64,000 nt of DNA from Mycobacterium sp. 1274761.0 (lineage in GTDB: Bacteria; Actinomycetota; Actinomycetes; Mycobacteriales; Mycobacteriaceae). Of this stretch, positions 33,336 through 41,408 are shown piece after piece. A program made the position numbers and the translations under genes. Position 1 is the stretch's first letter. Each line of letters starts with the position of its first letter. The notes under the pieces are model-generated. The model was not told where the DNA came from. It was given only the letters and a program-made list of their open reading frames with translations, and did no database searches. The stretch lies in assembly GCF_001668615.1 (NCBI RefSeq), contig NZ_LZMC01000102.1, positions 35,815 to 99,814 on the forward strand, written 5' to 3'.

Positions 33336-34507
33336 CTACGTAATCGGCGGCTTCAGCTCCCGGCGGCGCCGGCTGGTGGTCGCCAGATAATGCGCGACGT
33401 CCTGGGCGACCCGAGAGGCCTGTAAGCGAAACGATTGCAGGGGCCCAATCAATGGTTCCTCGTAGCCGAGGAACCACAATCCCGGTGCGGCACACGGCGA
33501 TCCGTTGACGAGTGGATGGCCGGTCGGGTCGAGCACACCGAGGTGGCCCACCAACGGCTCCAGGCCCTGACGGTACCCCGTCGCGGCGATGACGACATGC
33601 GGCTCATTGCCGTCCCGTCGCTCAGGACGACGCGGGCGCCGTCGAGAGCTGTTACGGCGTCCACGATCTCGATAGCCCCTGCTTCGACGCGACGAACCAA
33701 CTCGTCGCCGATCGTCGGAACGTGGCCGTCGTCGAGCAGGGCCGTGTAGATGCCCTGTTCCGGCACAGGGAGTCCCGTTTCGCGGCGGTTGCCGAACCAT
33801 GCCCGCTGCGCCAACGCGGCGGCGTTGTCGAGCATTGGCACCGGCAGTCGGCTGAAGACCGCAGCGAAGGCGTCGACGGGGACACCGACGACTGCGCGCG
33901 GAACGAGGTGCGGGGGTCGTCGGATCGCCATTCGGACGCTTCGGGCCACTCCGCCGCTCAATTGCACTGCAATATCGGTGGCCGAATTGCCAGAGCCCAC
34001 CACGAGGACGTCCCGTTCGGCGAAAGGCCAAGGATTGCGGTAATCGGCCGAATGCAGAAGCTCGCCACGAAACGTCTCGATTCCGGGCCATGACGGCATC
34101 ATCGGTGTGTGGTAGTTGCCGGTGGCGACGATCGCCGCCTCCGCGGTGATCGAGTCGCCGTCGGTGACGACCTGCCATCCCTCGCCGTGGCTGTTGAGTC
34201 GGCCGACGGTTACCCCGAGCCGCAGGCGCAGCTTCTGACGCCGCACGTAGTCGTCAAAGTAGTTGACCATGTCATCGCGCTTAGGCCAGCGTCCGTGACG
34301 ACGGGGAATGCGTTGCCCCGGCAAGTGGGACCAGAAGCCGCACGTGTTCAACCGAAAGCCGTCGTATCGGTTGCGCCAGGCAGCCACCGGCGCGGTTGCC
34401 CGATCGACGATGAGTGCGTCGATGCCCTGCTCGTGTTTGAGCTGGCGCGCGAGAGCTAGGCCGCACGGCCCTGCGCCGACGATCACTACCCGTTCCGCAG
34501 CCCCCAT
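33336..34507 (-). pseudogene. Flavin-containing monooxygenase, frameshifted
   Basis: The first 290 residues are a normal FMO/BVMO-like protein: FAD motif VVIVGAGPCGLALA, the FMO signature region FRGELLHSADY, and NADP motif VLVVGSGNSATDIA. After VVLSDGT the frame turns into low-quality sequence, while the next frame continues with the expected end, EPHVVIAATGYRQGLEPL then GLWFLGYEEPLIGPLQ. The shift lies near 33601-33620, equal to one lost base or two gained. It is either a recent pseudogene or a sequence error. It directly abuts the epimerase gene in what looks like a three-gene operon. Confidence 0.82.
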
Positions 34508-35584
34508 TTACGGCAGGCGTCTCGTTGTCATCAGTCCTTGGGTGACGTCGCGCCACAGCTGTTCGAGCATCGATCGGCGACGCAGTGGCGCGCTGTCTCC
34601 GTGCGCCTGCTGCCCCACACCCTCGATGACATCAGCGAGTGCCGCAACAGAGGACCGTTGCGGATTCCAGCCCAGCTCGTTCTTCGCGCGCGTGCAGTCA
34701 AGCAGGGGCACGCTGAATGCCATGTCCAACCAGCCGCGGTCGATGGGCTGCAACCGGGCTCGCCAGCTCACATCGACGAGCATGCCCAACACGCCGGCCG
34801 GAACATGAATCGACTTCGCCTTCAGGATGCCGGCGACATCGTCGCGGCCTACTGGCGGTTCTGCGGCCAGATTGAACGGTCCCACCGCCCGCCGCTCGAT
34901 CGCGGAAGCGAACGCGTCGGCGACGTCATCGGCATGGATCAGGGGGATGCACAAGCGGCGATCCAATGGCAGCAGAGGCAATATCGGCACCGCGAGCATC
35001 GGTACGTATCCAGGCAGCGCGTAGCGCATTAAGCCGCTGGCCGCGGCGCGCTGCACGATGAAGCCGGGGCGCATTCGGGCGATGGGTATGCCCGCGTCGC
35101 CGTGTTCGCGTTCGTAGTCGTCCAGCAACGCCTCGGCCGCCGCTTTGTTTCGGCTGTACGGCGAAGAAGGGATGCCTGCCGTCGACCACGACTCGTCGAC
35201 GCGTTCGCCGTACCTGCCCGCCGCATAGGCGCCTACTGACGACATGTGCAGCAGCTGCCCTACCGATGCGGCGTGGGCGGCCTTCACTACAGCCGATGTA
35301 CCGCCGACGCCCTGGCGAGCGAGATACTCGGTGTTGCGAGTGGGTTGGAACCCCCAAGCCAGGTGCACGACGGCATCGACGCCGTCGAAGATTTCTTCCA
35401 ACGAGTTCTCTGCGCCGAGTTCGGCCAGGTCGAGCTGGTGCCATTTGACGCGGGCGTAGACACCGGTGGCTCGCGGCGGCCGCCGTACGACACCGATCAA
35501 TTCGTGACCGGAGCCGGGTTCGGTCAACCGGCGCAGCAGCGCTGTGCCGACGTTGCCGGAGGCTCCCGTGACGGCGATGCGCAT
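34508..35584 (-). CDS. NAD-dependent epimerase/dehydratase family protein
   Basis: 358 residues of the extended SDR class. The cofactor motif is VTGASGNVGTALL, the catalytic tyrosine and lysine are in YSRNKAAAE, and a substrate region follows (RMRPGFIVQRA, IPLIHADDVADAF). It probably reduces or epimerises a sugar nucleotide, sterol or similar substrate. It starts by a one-base ATGA overlap with the upstream hydrolase stop and ends exactly where the FMO gene begins. The FMO-epimerase-hydrolase order is a plausible oxidation, reduction and ester-hydrolysis unit. Confidence 0.85.
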   Translation of the reverse strand: MRIAVTGASGNVGTALLRRLTEPGSGHELIGVVRRPPRATGVYARVKWHQLDLAELGAENSLEEIFDGVDAVVHLAWGFQPTRNTEYLARQGVGGTSAVVKAAHAASVGQLLHMSSVGAYAAGRYGERVDESWSTAGIPSSPYSRNKAAAEALLDDYEREHGDAGIPIARMRPGFIVQRAAASGLMRYALPGYVPMLAVPILPLLPLDRRLCIPLIHADDVADAFASAIERRAVGPFNLAAEPPVGRDDVAGILKAKSIHVPAGVLGMLVDVSWRARLQPIDRGWLDMAFSVPLLDCTRAKNELGWNPQRSSVAALADVIEGVGQQAHGDSAPLRRRSMLEQLWRDVTQGLMTTRRLP

Positions 35585-36702
35585 CAGACAGCCGTGGCCG
35601 ATCGGCTCTCGGCACGGCGAGCTTTCACCTCGTCGAGGAAGTTGGACACCTCGACGGCGCAGCGCCGGGCGTGTGACGTGTCGACAAGGTCGAATGCGTG
35701 CCCCGCTCGCGGAATTTCGCAGTAGACAACACCATTGCGCGATGTGGACTCCAATGCCGCACGGAACTGGCGCGCTTCGTGCACCGGAATGATGGCGTCA
35801 TGGGTACCGTGGATGAGGAAGAACGGCGGTGCGTCCGCATGGATACGCGCAAGCGGAGAAGCTGCCGAGTAGACGTCAGGATGACGGGACTGTTTGCGCC
35901 CCACGACAACTCGCTCGAGGAAGCCCTGGAAGTTCCTGCGTGTCGGAGTCGAGCGGTCCTCCCAGTCGTATCGACCGTAGATGCTGACGACCGCATCGAC
36001 TGACGTGTCCGCGTCATCGGCGAGTTCGCCGCGGAACCGCTCATCGCCCGGTGTCAGACCAGCGAGCGAAGCCAAATGGCCACCCGCCGAACACCCCGCG
36101 ACCGCGACGAAGCGCGGGTCCCCGCCGTATTGTGCGATGTTTGCGCGTGCCCAGGCGATCGCAGCATTCACGTCGGCGATATGACGCGGCCACCGGTGGA
36201 CCGGCGACACCCGGTAGTCGATCGTCAAGCACACCCACCCTTGCTTCACGAGGTGCGACAGCAAGGTGTGGCCCTGCAACACACGGGTGCCTTGCACCCA
36301 TGCCCCGCCAGGCACAAATAACAGCACCGGCGCGTTCGGCGGGAGGTCAGGTCGACGCCAGACGTCGAGCAGCTGAGCCCGATGGCTTCCGTATTGGATG
36401 GCGCTGCGGTACAGACAGCGTCGCCGCTGGGCACCCGCACGCACAAACGGCGGGATTCGGCGTGCTGTTGCAGACACCGGGCCGGGCTCTACCAGCGGTT
36501 CGACCGAGTCAGCCGCGGCAGTGACATCAGCCGAACCGGAGCGGCGGCTGATGGCTGCACGCACGGCCGCGGGCGCGTAGTGCCGACCGTACAAGGCCAT
36601 CGCGGCGAGGCCGGCAAAGGGCTCCAGGTGCCTGCCAACGACGGGCAGCGACGCGTACAGCCTGGTGGAGGCCAACAGCAACTGCTGCGGATGAATCGGC
36701 AT
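35584..36702 (-). CDS. Alpha/beta hydrolase of the HSL/carboxylesterase type
   Basis: 372 residues. The oxyanion region is FVPGGAWVQG (the HGG equivalent), the nucleophile is in VAGCSAGGHLAS, the acid in IHGTHDAIIPV and the histidine in GHAFDLVD. The N-terminal 100 residues are an extra, partly hydrophobic domain seen in mycobacterial Lip proteins. It probably hydrolyses a lipid or xenobiotic ester. It is the first gene of the operon with the epimerase and the broken FMO. A repeated CGCCGACTG element lies just upstream. Confidence 0.87.
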   Translation of the reverse strand: MPIHPQQLLLASTRLYASLPVVGRHLEPFAGLAAMALYGRHYAPAAVRAAISRRSGSADVTAAADSVEPLVEPGPVSATARRIPPFVRAGAQRRRCLYRSAIQYGSHRAQLLDVWRRPDLPPNAPVLLFVPGGAWVQGTRVLQGHTLLSHLVKQGWVCLTIDYRVSPVHRWPRHIADVNAAIAWARANIAQYGGDPRFVAVAGCSAGGHLASLAGLTPGDERFRGELADDADTSVDAVVSIYGRYDWEDRSTPTRRNFQGFLERVVVGRKQSRHPDVYSAASPLARIHADAPPFFLIHGTHDAIIPVHEARQFRAALESTSRNGVVYCEIPRAGHAFDLVDTSHARRCAVEVSNFLDEVKARRAESRSATAV

Positions 36703-36730
36703 CGGTCTTCCTTATGAGATGGGATTACCG

Positions 36731-36793
36731 CGCCGACTGGCTGCAGCGCCTGGGTGGAGATACCCGCAGTCGGCGAAGGGAAACCAGTCGGCG
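36731..36793. repeat. Inverted repeats upstream of the hydrolase operon
   Basis: CGCCGACTGG at 36731-36740 is complementary to CCAGTCGGCG at 36784-36793. A third copy, GCAGTCGGCG, lies between them. They are in the 257-base gap between the hydrolase and the tocopherol-cyclase-like gene (both read leftward), 28 bases upstream of the hydrolase start. They could be regulator half-sites. I see no gene in the rest of this gap. Confidence 0.35.
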
Positions 36794-36959
36794 ACCGATA
36801 ATCTCTTTGCTCTGGTCAGCCCCGGGTGTCACTCGCCGTTGTGAGCGCGCTTAACGCTCAGCCTGCCGGGCCGTGGAAAATGTTGCGGCGGTTAACATTC
36901 GGCGCCGACGCTCGTCACGACGACGCGGGGGCGCGGCTCGGACCGCCGCGGTCCGGTCC

Positions 36960-37928
36960 TCAAGCGGGGCGGCTGCCGATCTCCAGTCCGGCCAGTGGTG
37001 ACGTGCCCTCGAAGATGACGCGGCCCCACTCGCGGACCGTACAACGCAGTGTCCCGTCCAGATATTCGTAATCGCTGTCGATGTTGCGGCGCTCGGCAGG
37101 CAGGGGCACGGGAAGCACGTGCGGGCCGGCATCGGTGCCGCGCCCGTCCAACACGACGTGAAACCGCGCGGTACGGGCATCAACCCGCCACCGAAGGCCG
37201 TCGCACGAACTCGACACCCAGGCCGGCGGCGTGAGTCGAAGCACCCGATCGCCGAGCCGCACAACGACTCCGGAGACGTCACGCTTGAAGGGCCCCAACT
37301 CCAGGAGGCCACCGGAGAAGGCCACGCAGACGTCGCCGTCGTCGAAGTCGTGCGCTTGACCCCACCACCACCGCTCAGGGAAGCCGGCACCCCAGTTCCG
37401 TTCGCAGTACAGCGTGGCGTCGGTGAACGTCTCATGAACGTCCCCACAGGTGACGACGCCGGATGCGCGGCCGCCCAACCGGTAGGGATGCCAGTACTGG
37501 TTCAGAAACGGCACCGACGAGGCGAATCCGCCGCCGCCGAATGCCAAGGGCCACCTGAACTCATCCTCGAAGGTCAGGTCGACTTCGCAGTCCCCCACCG
37601 CCATTCGGAGCCGGTCTTCGCTCGCGTCGATGAAGTCGGCTCCCGCATTTGCGATCACCGAGAACTGTTCGCGGTCCGTACTGACGTCGTCGATGGCAGC
37701 GGAGCGCACTATGCCACCGGGGTGGACGGCTATGGCGGCCGTCGCCCAGTCACCATCGCGGTGCCGGTTCGCGCTGCACAATGCGACGACGACCCGTGCG
37801 TCGACCGGATCGGAGAGCCGCCAGAACCAGCCCTCCATTTCGGTGCCGTGTGAGGGCACAGGATCTCCGAACGGCACATCGGCGCCGCTGCGCCGGTAGA
37901 TCGATACCAACGATTCGATGAAGCCCAC
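36960..37928 (-). CDS. Tocopherol-cyclase-like protein
   Basis: 322 residues, rich in Trp and Gly, predicted all-beta, with no signal peptide or membrane segment. FEDEFRWPLAFGGGGF, NQYWHPYRLGG and YCERNWGAGFPERWWWGQA resemble the paired beta-sandwich of tocopherol cyclases and related lipocalin-like proteins. In bacteria such proteins are mostly uncharacterised and may bind or modify hydrophobic molecules. The GTG start fits. It stands alone: the gap on its downstream side leads to the hydrolase operon. The family link is moderately sure; the function is not. Confidence 0.65.
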   Translation of the reverse strand: MGFIESLVSIYRRSGADVPFGDPVPSHGTEMEGWFWRLSDPVDARVVVALCSANRHRDGDWATAAIAVHPGGIVRSAAIDDVSTDREQFSVIANAGADFIDASEDRLRMAVGDCEVDLTFEDEFRWPLAFGGGGFASSVPFLNQYWHPYRLGGRASGVVTCGDVHETFTDATLYCERNWGAGFPERWWWGQAHDFDDGDVCVAFSGGLLELGPFKRDVSGVVVRLGDRVLRLTPPAWVSSSCDGLRWRVDARTARFHVVLDGRGTDAGPHVLPVPLPAERRNIDSDYEYLDGTLRCTVREWGRVIFEGTSPLAGLEIGSRPA

Positions 37929-38064
37929 TGCGTCACACTGTCACGGCGGCCGACCCCGAGACCACCGTCACCGCCACTTGTTGGGATCGGTAGCGGACCG
38001 CGCCGGATGTACTTGCGCCATGACGACGCCAACGGGGCGACGTATGACGACAAGGAAACCAGCA

Positions 38065-38328
38065 ATGAGCATCATCCCGTCCCGCATCCAGGACCAGGTC
38101 AGCCGGGTCGACCGCACCCGCAGCCTGGTGATCGGAATTTCCGCCGGCCTCACCGCACTGTGGTCGCTGTACCGGGTCTTCTGGCTGATCTACGCGGCCA
38201 CTGTGCTGTCCAGCGTCGGCGGCTCAGGCATCTCGCTGGTGTTCCCGCTGGTGCTGTGGGGTGCTGTTGCGGTCGCCGCCGGCACGGTGTCGGCCGTCTT
38301 CCTGCTGCGCTACTCCAAGCAACCCTGA
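38065..38328 (+). CDS. Small two-helix membrane protein
   Basis: 87 residues. A short basic N-terminus is followed by two hydrophobic segments (VIGISAGLTALWSLYRVFWL and LVFPLVLWGAVAVAAGTVSA), then a basic tail. I do not recognise a family. The ATG before SIIPSRIQ has AAGGA eight bases upstream; other in-frame ATGs further up lack a site. It is isolated, between the divergent tocopherol-cyclase-like gene and a convergent STAS gene, and is followed by a strong terminator, so it is probably transcribed alone. Confidence 0.7.
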   Translation: MSIIPSRIQDQVSRVDRTRSLVIGISAGLTALWSLYRVFWLIYAATVLSSVGGSGISLVFPLVLWGAVAVAAGTVSAVFLLRYSKQP

Positions 38329-38344
38329 GCCCTCCGCCCACCGG

Positions 38345-38369
38345 AAAGCCCCGTTAGCTGCGGGGCTTT
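38345..38369 (+). terminator. Intrinsic terminator
   Basis: AAAGCCCCG, a seven-base loop and CGGGGCTTT form a perfect nine-base stem followed by CTTTGTC. It lies 17 bases after the stop of the small membrane protein. Such canonical hairpins with a T-rich tail are rather rare in mycobacteria. It could also serve the convergent STAS gene in the other direction, because the stem begins and ends with A and T runs. Confidence 0.8.
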
Positions 38370-38381
38370 CTTTGTCGGAAC

Positions 38382-38831
38382 TCAGCAGCGCAATTTGTCG
38401 GCGGCGACGCGTGGCGGATCGTGCGGGGTCGCGCCATCCCGGTTCAAGTGGTCCAACGCGTCGTCGACAGACTCTGAAGCGGGCAGATGACGCCCCATAT
38501 CGACCACGTCGATCAACCGACGAAGCATCCCGCACGGCACCAGGACCCATGCCCGGCCCGACGTACGGCATCTGGCGTCAAAGTCAATCAGCACTCGAAG
38601 TCCTTGAATGCCAACAAATTCCAGACCGCTGACGTCAACGACGATGCGGTCGCTACCGGCAACGAAATCCTGCAGAACAGTGGTTACGAAGTCGGCGTTG
38701 GATGCGTCGACGTCGCCGGTGACCGCGACGATGGTACTTGCCCCTCGCGATTCGACCGCGATGGCAGCGCTTCGCCGGTCGATGTACGCAGTGAACTGCG
38801 CCTGACCTCGGACGTTGTCAATGACGGTCAT
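38382..38831 (-). CDS. STAS-domain protein lacking the phospho-serine
   Basis: 149 residues. The STAS fold is recognisable (IVAVTGDVDASNADFV, IVVDVSGLEFVGIQGLRVLI), but the usual DSxGL segment reads GIQGL, with Ile74 where the phosphorylatable serine should be. It has a 25-residue N-terminal extension and a C-terminal tail. It may bind an anti-sigma kinase permanently or act as a dominant antagonist; this is inference. It lies about 8 kb from the STAS/kinase operon and could be linked to it functionally. The 167-base gap upstream holds no gene that I can see. Confidence 0.78.
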   Translation of the reverse strand: MTVIDNVRGQAQFTAYIDRRSAAIAVESRGASTIVAVTGDVDASNADFVTTVLQDFVAGSDRIVVDVSGLEFVGIQGLRVLIDFDARCRTSGRAWVLVPCGMLRRLIDVVDMGRHLPASESVDDALDHLNRDGATPHDPPRVAADKLRC

Positions 38832-38998
38832 GTCTACCTTCGGTAGTGTGCACACCGGAGACGTGCAGCATCGAGCTGCACATTCCGATGTGGGTGGCCT
38901 GCTTTGGTTACGTACAGGCTGTGAACTCAACCGCTGCCCCAAGGCTACCTCAGCTTTGCATTCGACACCGGTCGAGCGCAACAACAGCTCTCTGATAC

Positions 38999-39421
38999 CT
39001 AACGCGGTGCGAACAGTGGCACAAAGACATCCTCGCCGTTGAGCTCGTGCCGTTCGAAACGAACCTCGACGGGTAGGCCGACATATACCGAATCCGGTTC
39101 GCAGTCGACGATATTCGTCGCTATTCGCAGGTCGTCTTGTTCGTCGAGCGTGACGATGACGATCACGTAGGGCACCGGCACAGCCGGGTTGAACGGCTGA
39201 TGGTTCACCGTGTAGGTGAAAACAGTCCCCTTCCCCGATACAGGGCGGGCGTCCAGCTCGTCATCACAGACGGGACAATCCTTCTGCGGAGGAACCATCC
39301 ACTTCCCACACCGTGAGCACCACGGGATGTGCAGCCTGCCGTCGCGTCCCCCGGTCCAGAACGCCCGGTTGTGTTCGTTGAGCGCAGGCAGCATCCGGGC
39401 GGGTGCGGCATCGGGCGCCAT
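38999..39421 (-). CDS. DUF35 OB-fold protein with zinc ribbon
   Basis: 140 residues. The N-terminal helix and zinc ribbon have four cysteines (CSRCGKWMVPPQKDCPVC, about residues 35-52). An OB-fold follows (GTVFTYTVNHQPFNP, VPYVIVIVTLDEQ). Such proteins form complexes with thiolase-fold partners, for example with Ltp2 in steroid side-chain aldol cleavage, and bind acyl-CoA. Its divergent neighbour is just such a thiolase-fold protein, so the pair probably works together. The start is the ATG before APDAAP. Confidence 0.88.
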   Translation of the reverse strand: MAPDAAPARMLPALNEHNRAFWTGGRDGRLHIPWCSRCGKWMVPPQKDCPVCDDELDARPVSGKGTVFTYTVNHQPFNPAVPVPYVIVIVTLDEQDDLRIATNIVDCEPDSVYVGLPVEVRFERHELNGEDVFVPLFAPR

Positions 39422-39433
39422 ACCGAGCAAAGT

Positions 39434-39450
39434 ACAGTCCGATCGACTGT
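39434..39450. promoter_or_regulatory. Inverted repeat between DUF35 and thiolase-fold genes
   Basis: ACAGTC-CGATC-GACTGT lies in the 58-base region separating the two divergent start codons. It is well placed to let one regulator control both genes. The nearby TetR gene has a different palindrome (ATGACCA-G-TGGTCAT) in its own promoter, so the regulator may be another protein. Confidence 0.45.
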
Positions 39451-39479
39451 CATTGCAAAAATAGACATTCGGGAGGGCG

Positions 39480-40670
39480 ATGGGCCACTTCGAGAAGGAC
39501 GCGATCATCAGCGGCCTCGGCATCTCCCGAATCGGACGCCGCACCGGCATCCCGGGCATCGAGTTGACAATGGAGGCTGTTCGCGCCGCGATCAACGATG
39601 CCGGCCTGGGGCCAGACGACATCGACGGAATTGCGACGTTTGGCGACACGCCACCCGCCGAAGTGCTTACCGCGCTGGGCATTCAAGCAGCCGACCGCAC
39701 CACGGGTTTCGACACCGGCGGTGTTTTCATCCCCGTCATGTCGGCGCTGCGCGCCGTGGCGGAGCGGCAATCACGCCACGTACTGGTCTACCGCACCGTC
39801 GCGATGCTGGGCGGGGCGATGAACCAGGAGGCGTCGCCGCTGCTCAGTCCGCTGGCCTCGCCACCCGTCGAACCACGCGCCGCAGGGACACGCCGCAAGA
39901 TCAAGCCGTTCGAGGACATCGACGAACTGATTGCTGCGCACTCCTACTCGGCCGCCAACTGGCTGGCCATGCACTGCAGGCGGCACATGGCGCTCTACGG
40001 AACGACCAAGGAGCAATTGGGCTGGCTGGCCATCAACAGCAGGCGCAACGCCGCGCTGAATCCTCAAGCGGCATATCGTGATCCGATGACAATGGACGAC
40101 TACCTGGCGGCGCGTCCGGTGTCGACGCCGTTCGGGCTTTTCGACTGCGACGTTCCGATCGACGGTTCCGTCGCGCTGGTCGTTTCGCACGCGGACTATG
40201 CGGCCGACTGCCCGAACCGCGCGGTCGCGGTGGAGGCGATCGGCGGGGCATACGGCTCGGGCGGATGGTTCCACCGCGACGACTTCCCGAAGATGGCCTC
40301 GGCGGAAGCGGCTGCCGAGATGTGGTCACGCACCGACCTGAGCCCGTCAGATGTGGACGTGGCCGAGTTGTACGACGGGTTCACGTTCCTGACGTTCGGC
40401 TGGCTGGAGGCGCTGGGTTTCTGCGGCGATGGTGAAGCAGGGCCATTTGTCGAGGGCGCCACGAGAATCGCACTCGACGGGGAGCTGCCGTTGAACACCT
40501 ACGGGGGCCAGCTGTCTGCGGGCCGGATGCACGGCTACTGGCTGCTGCACGAGGCGTGCCTGCAGCTGCGGGGACAGGCCGGTGCCCGACAGCTGGCGCG
40601 GCGGCCCGAGGTCGCCGTTGCGGCGGCTGGAGGCGGACCGATCGCCGGCGCGATGGTGCTGACCAGCTGA
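39480..40670 (+). CDS. Thiolase-fold protein without nucleophilic cysteine (SCPx/Ltp-like)
   Basis: 396 residues with the thiolase fold (IISGLGISRIGRR, AVRAAINDAGLGPDDIDGI, VDVAELYDGFTFLTFGWLE). The usual active-site cysteine segment reads FDTGGVFIPVMSALRA with no cysteine. The C-terminal GHPxG histidine motif is replaced by SAGRMHGY. This fits the Ltp2-like aldolases that cleave beta-hydroxyacyl-CoAs with a DUF35 partner, rather than true thiolases. GGGAGGG lies two to three bases before the ATG. A CoA-ester substrate, possibly steroid-derived, is inferred. Confidence 0.85.
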   Translation: MGHFEKDAIISGLGISRIGRRTGIPGIELTMEAVRAAINDAGLGPDDIDGIATFGDTPPAEVLTALGIQAADRTTGFDTGGVFIPVMSALRAVAERQSRHVLVYRTVAMLGGAMNQEASPLLSPLASPPVEPRAAGTRRKIKPFEDIDELIAAHSYSAANWLAMHCRRHMALYGTTKEQLGWLAINSRRNAALNPQAAYRDPMTMDDYLAARPVSTPFGLFDCDVPIDGSVALVVSHADYAADCPNRAVAVEAIGGAYGSGGWFHRDDFPKMASAEAAAEMWSRTDLSPSDVDVAELYDGFTFLTFGWLEALGFCGDGEAGPFVEGATRIALDGELPLNTYGGQLSAGRMHGYWLLHEACLQLRGQAGARQLARRPEVAVAAAGGGPIAGAMVLTS

Positions 40671-40674
40671 ACTC

Positions 40675-40715
40675 TTGACGGTGACGTAGCTCACAGTAGT
40701 ATGACCAGTGGTCAT
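40675..40715 (+). promoter_or_regulatory. Promoter and operator of the TetR-R2lox operon
   Basis: TTGACG (40675-40680) and TAGTAT (40697-40702) are 16 bases apart and form a good sigma-A-type promoter. The perfect palindrome ATGACCA-G-TGGTCAT (40701-40715) overlaps the -10 box and the expected start site, an arrangement typical of an autorepressing TetR protein. Confidence 0.7.
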
Positions 40716-40733
40716 CGACCCTGGGAGGCCGCG

Positions 40734-41408
40734 ATGCCGACAGTGACATGGGCCCGCCTCAATCCGAGCAGGCGCGCCGCGGTCATAGCAGCCGCCGAGG
40801 CGGAGTTCAGTGCCCACGGGTTCTCGCGGGGCAGCCTGAATGTCATCGCGCGGCGCGCCGGGGTGGCCAAGGGCAGCCTGTTCCAGTACTTCGCGGACAA
40901 GCGCGACCTGTTCTCCTACGTCGCCGACGTGGGCAGTCAGCGGGTGCGCTCGTACATGGAGGACCGCATCCGAGAACTCGATCCGAGTCGACCGTTCTTC
41001 GAATTCCTGACCGATCTGCTCGATGCGTGGGTGGCCTATTACGCCGACCATCCCGATGACCGTGCACTGCACGCCGCGGCGAGCCTCGAAGTCGACACCG
41101 ATGCCCGCGTCAGCGTGCGCACGGTCATCCACCGCCACTACTTGGAAGTCCTGCGGCCGCTTGTCCGCGATGCCCACGCGCGAGGCGATCTGCGCAAGGA
41201 TTCCGACACCGACGCGCTGCTGTCGCTGCTGCTGATGATCTTCCCTCACATGGCGTTGGCGCCGTACGTACGCGGTATGGACCCCATCCTCGGACTCGAC
41301 GACCCGACGCCGGAGCAGCCGGCGCTCGCGGTGCGCCGACTCGTCGCCGTGCTCGCCGACGCCTTTTCCCCCAGCCCCGCCCTATTGATCAAGGAGGTCA
41401 CATCATGA
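40734..41408 (+). CDS. TetR family regulator of the R2lox operon
   Basis: 224 residues. The HTH is RRAAVIAAAEAEFSAHGFS, then IARRAGVAKGSLFQYFADK. The C-terminal ligand domain is of the type found beside R2lox genes; M. tuberculosis Rv0232-Rv0233 has the same order. The ATG before PTVTWARL is used. The stop overlaps the R2lox ATG (ATGA), with AAGGAGG just before it, so the regulator and the oxidase are made together. It probably represses its own promoter through the palindrome upstream. Confidence 0.9.
   Translation: MPTVTWARLNPSRRAAVIAAAEAEFSAHGFSRGSLNVIARRAGVAKGSLFQYFADKRDLFSYVADVGSQRVRSYMEDRIRELDPSRPFFEFLTDLLDAWVAYYADHPDDRALHAAASLEVDTDARVSVRTVIHRHYLEVLRPLVRDAHARGDLRKDSDTDALLSLLLMIFPHMALAPYVRGMDPILGLDDPTPEQPALAVRRLVAVLADAFSPSPALLIKEVTS

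Noticed and set aside
39480..40670. Annotation as a standard acetyl-CoA acetyltransferase
   Set aside because: The active-site cysteine and GHPxG motif are absent.
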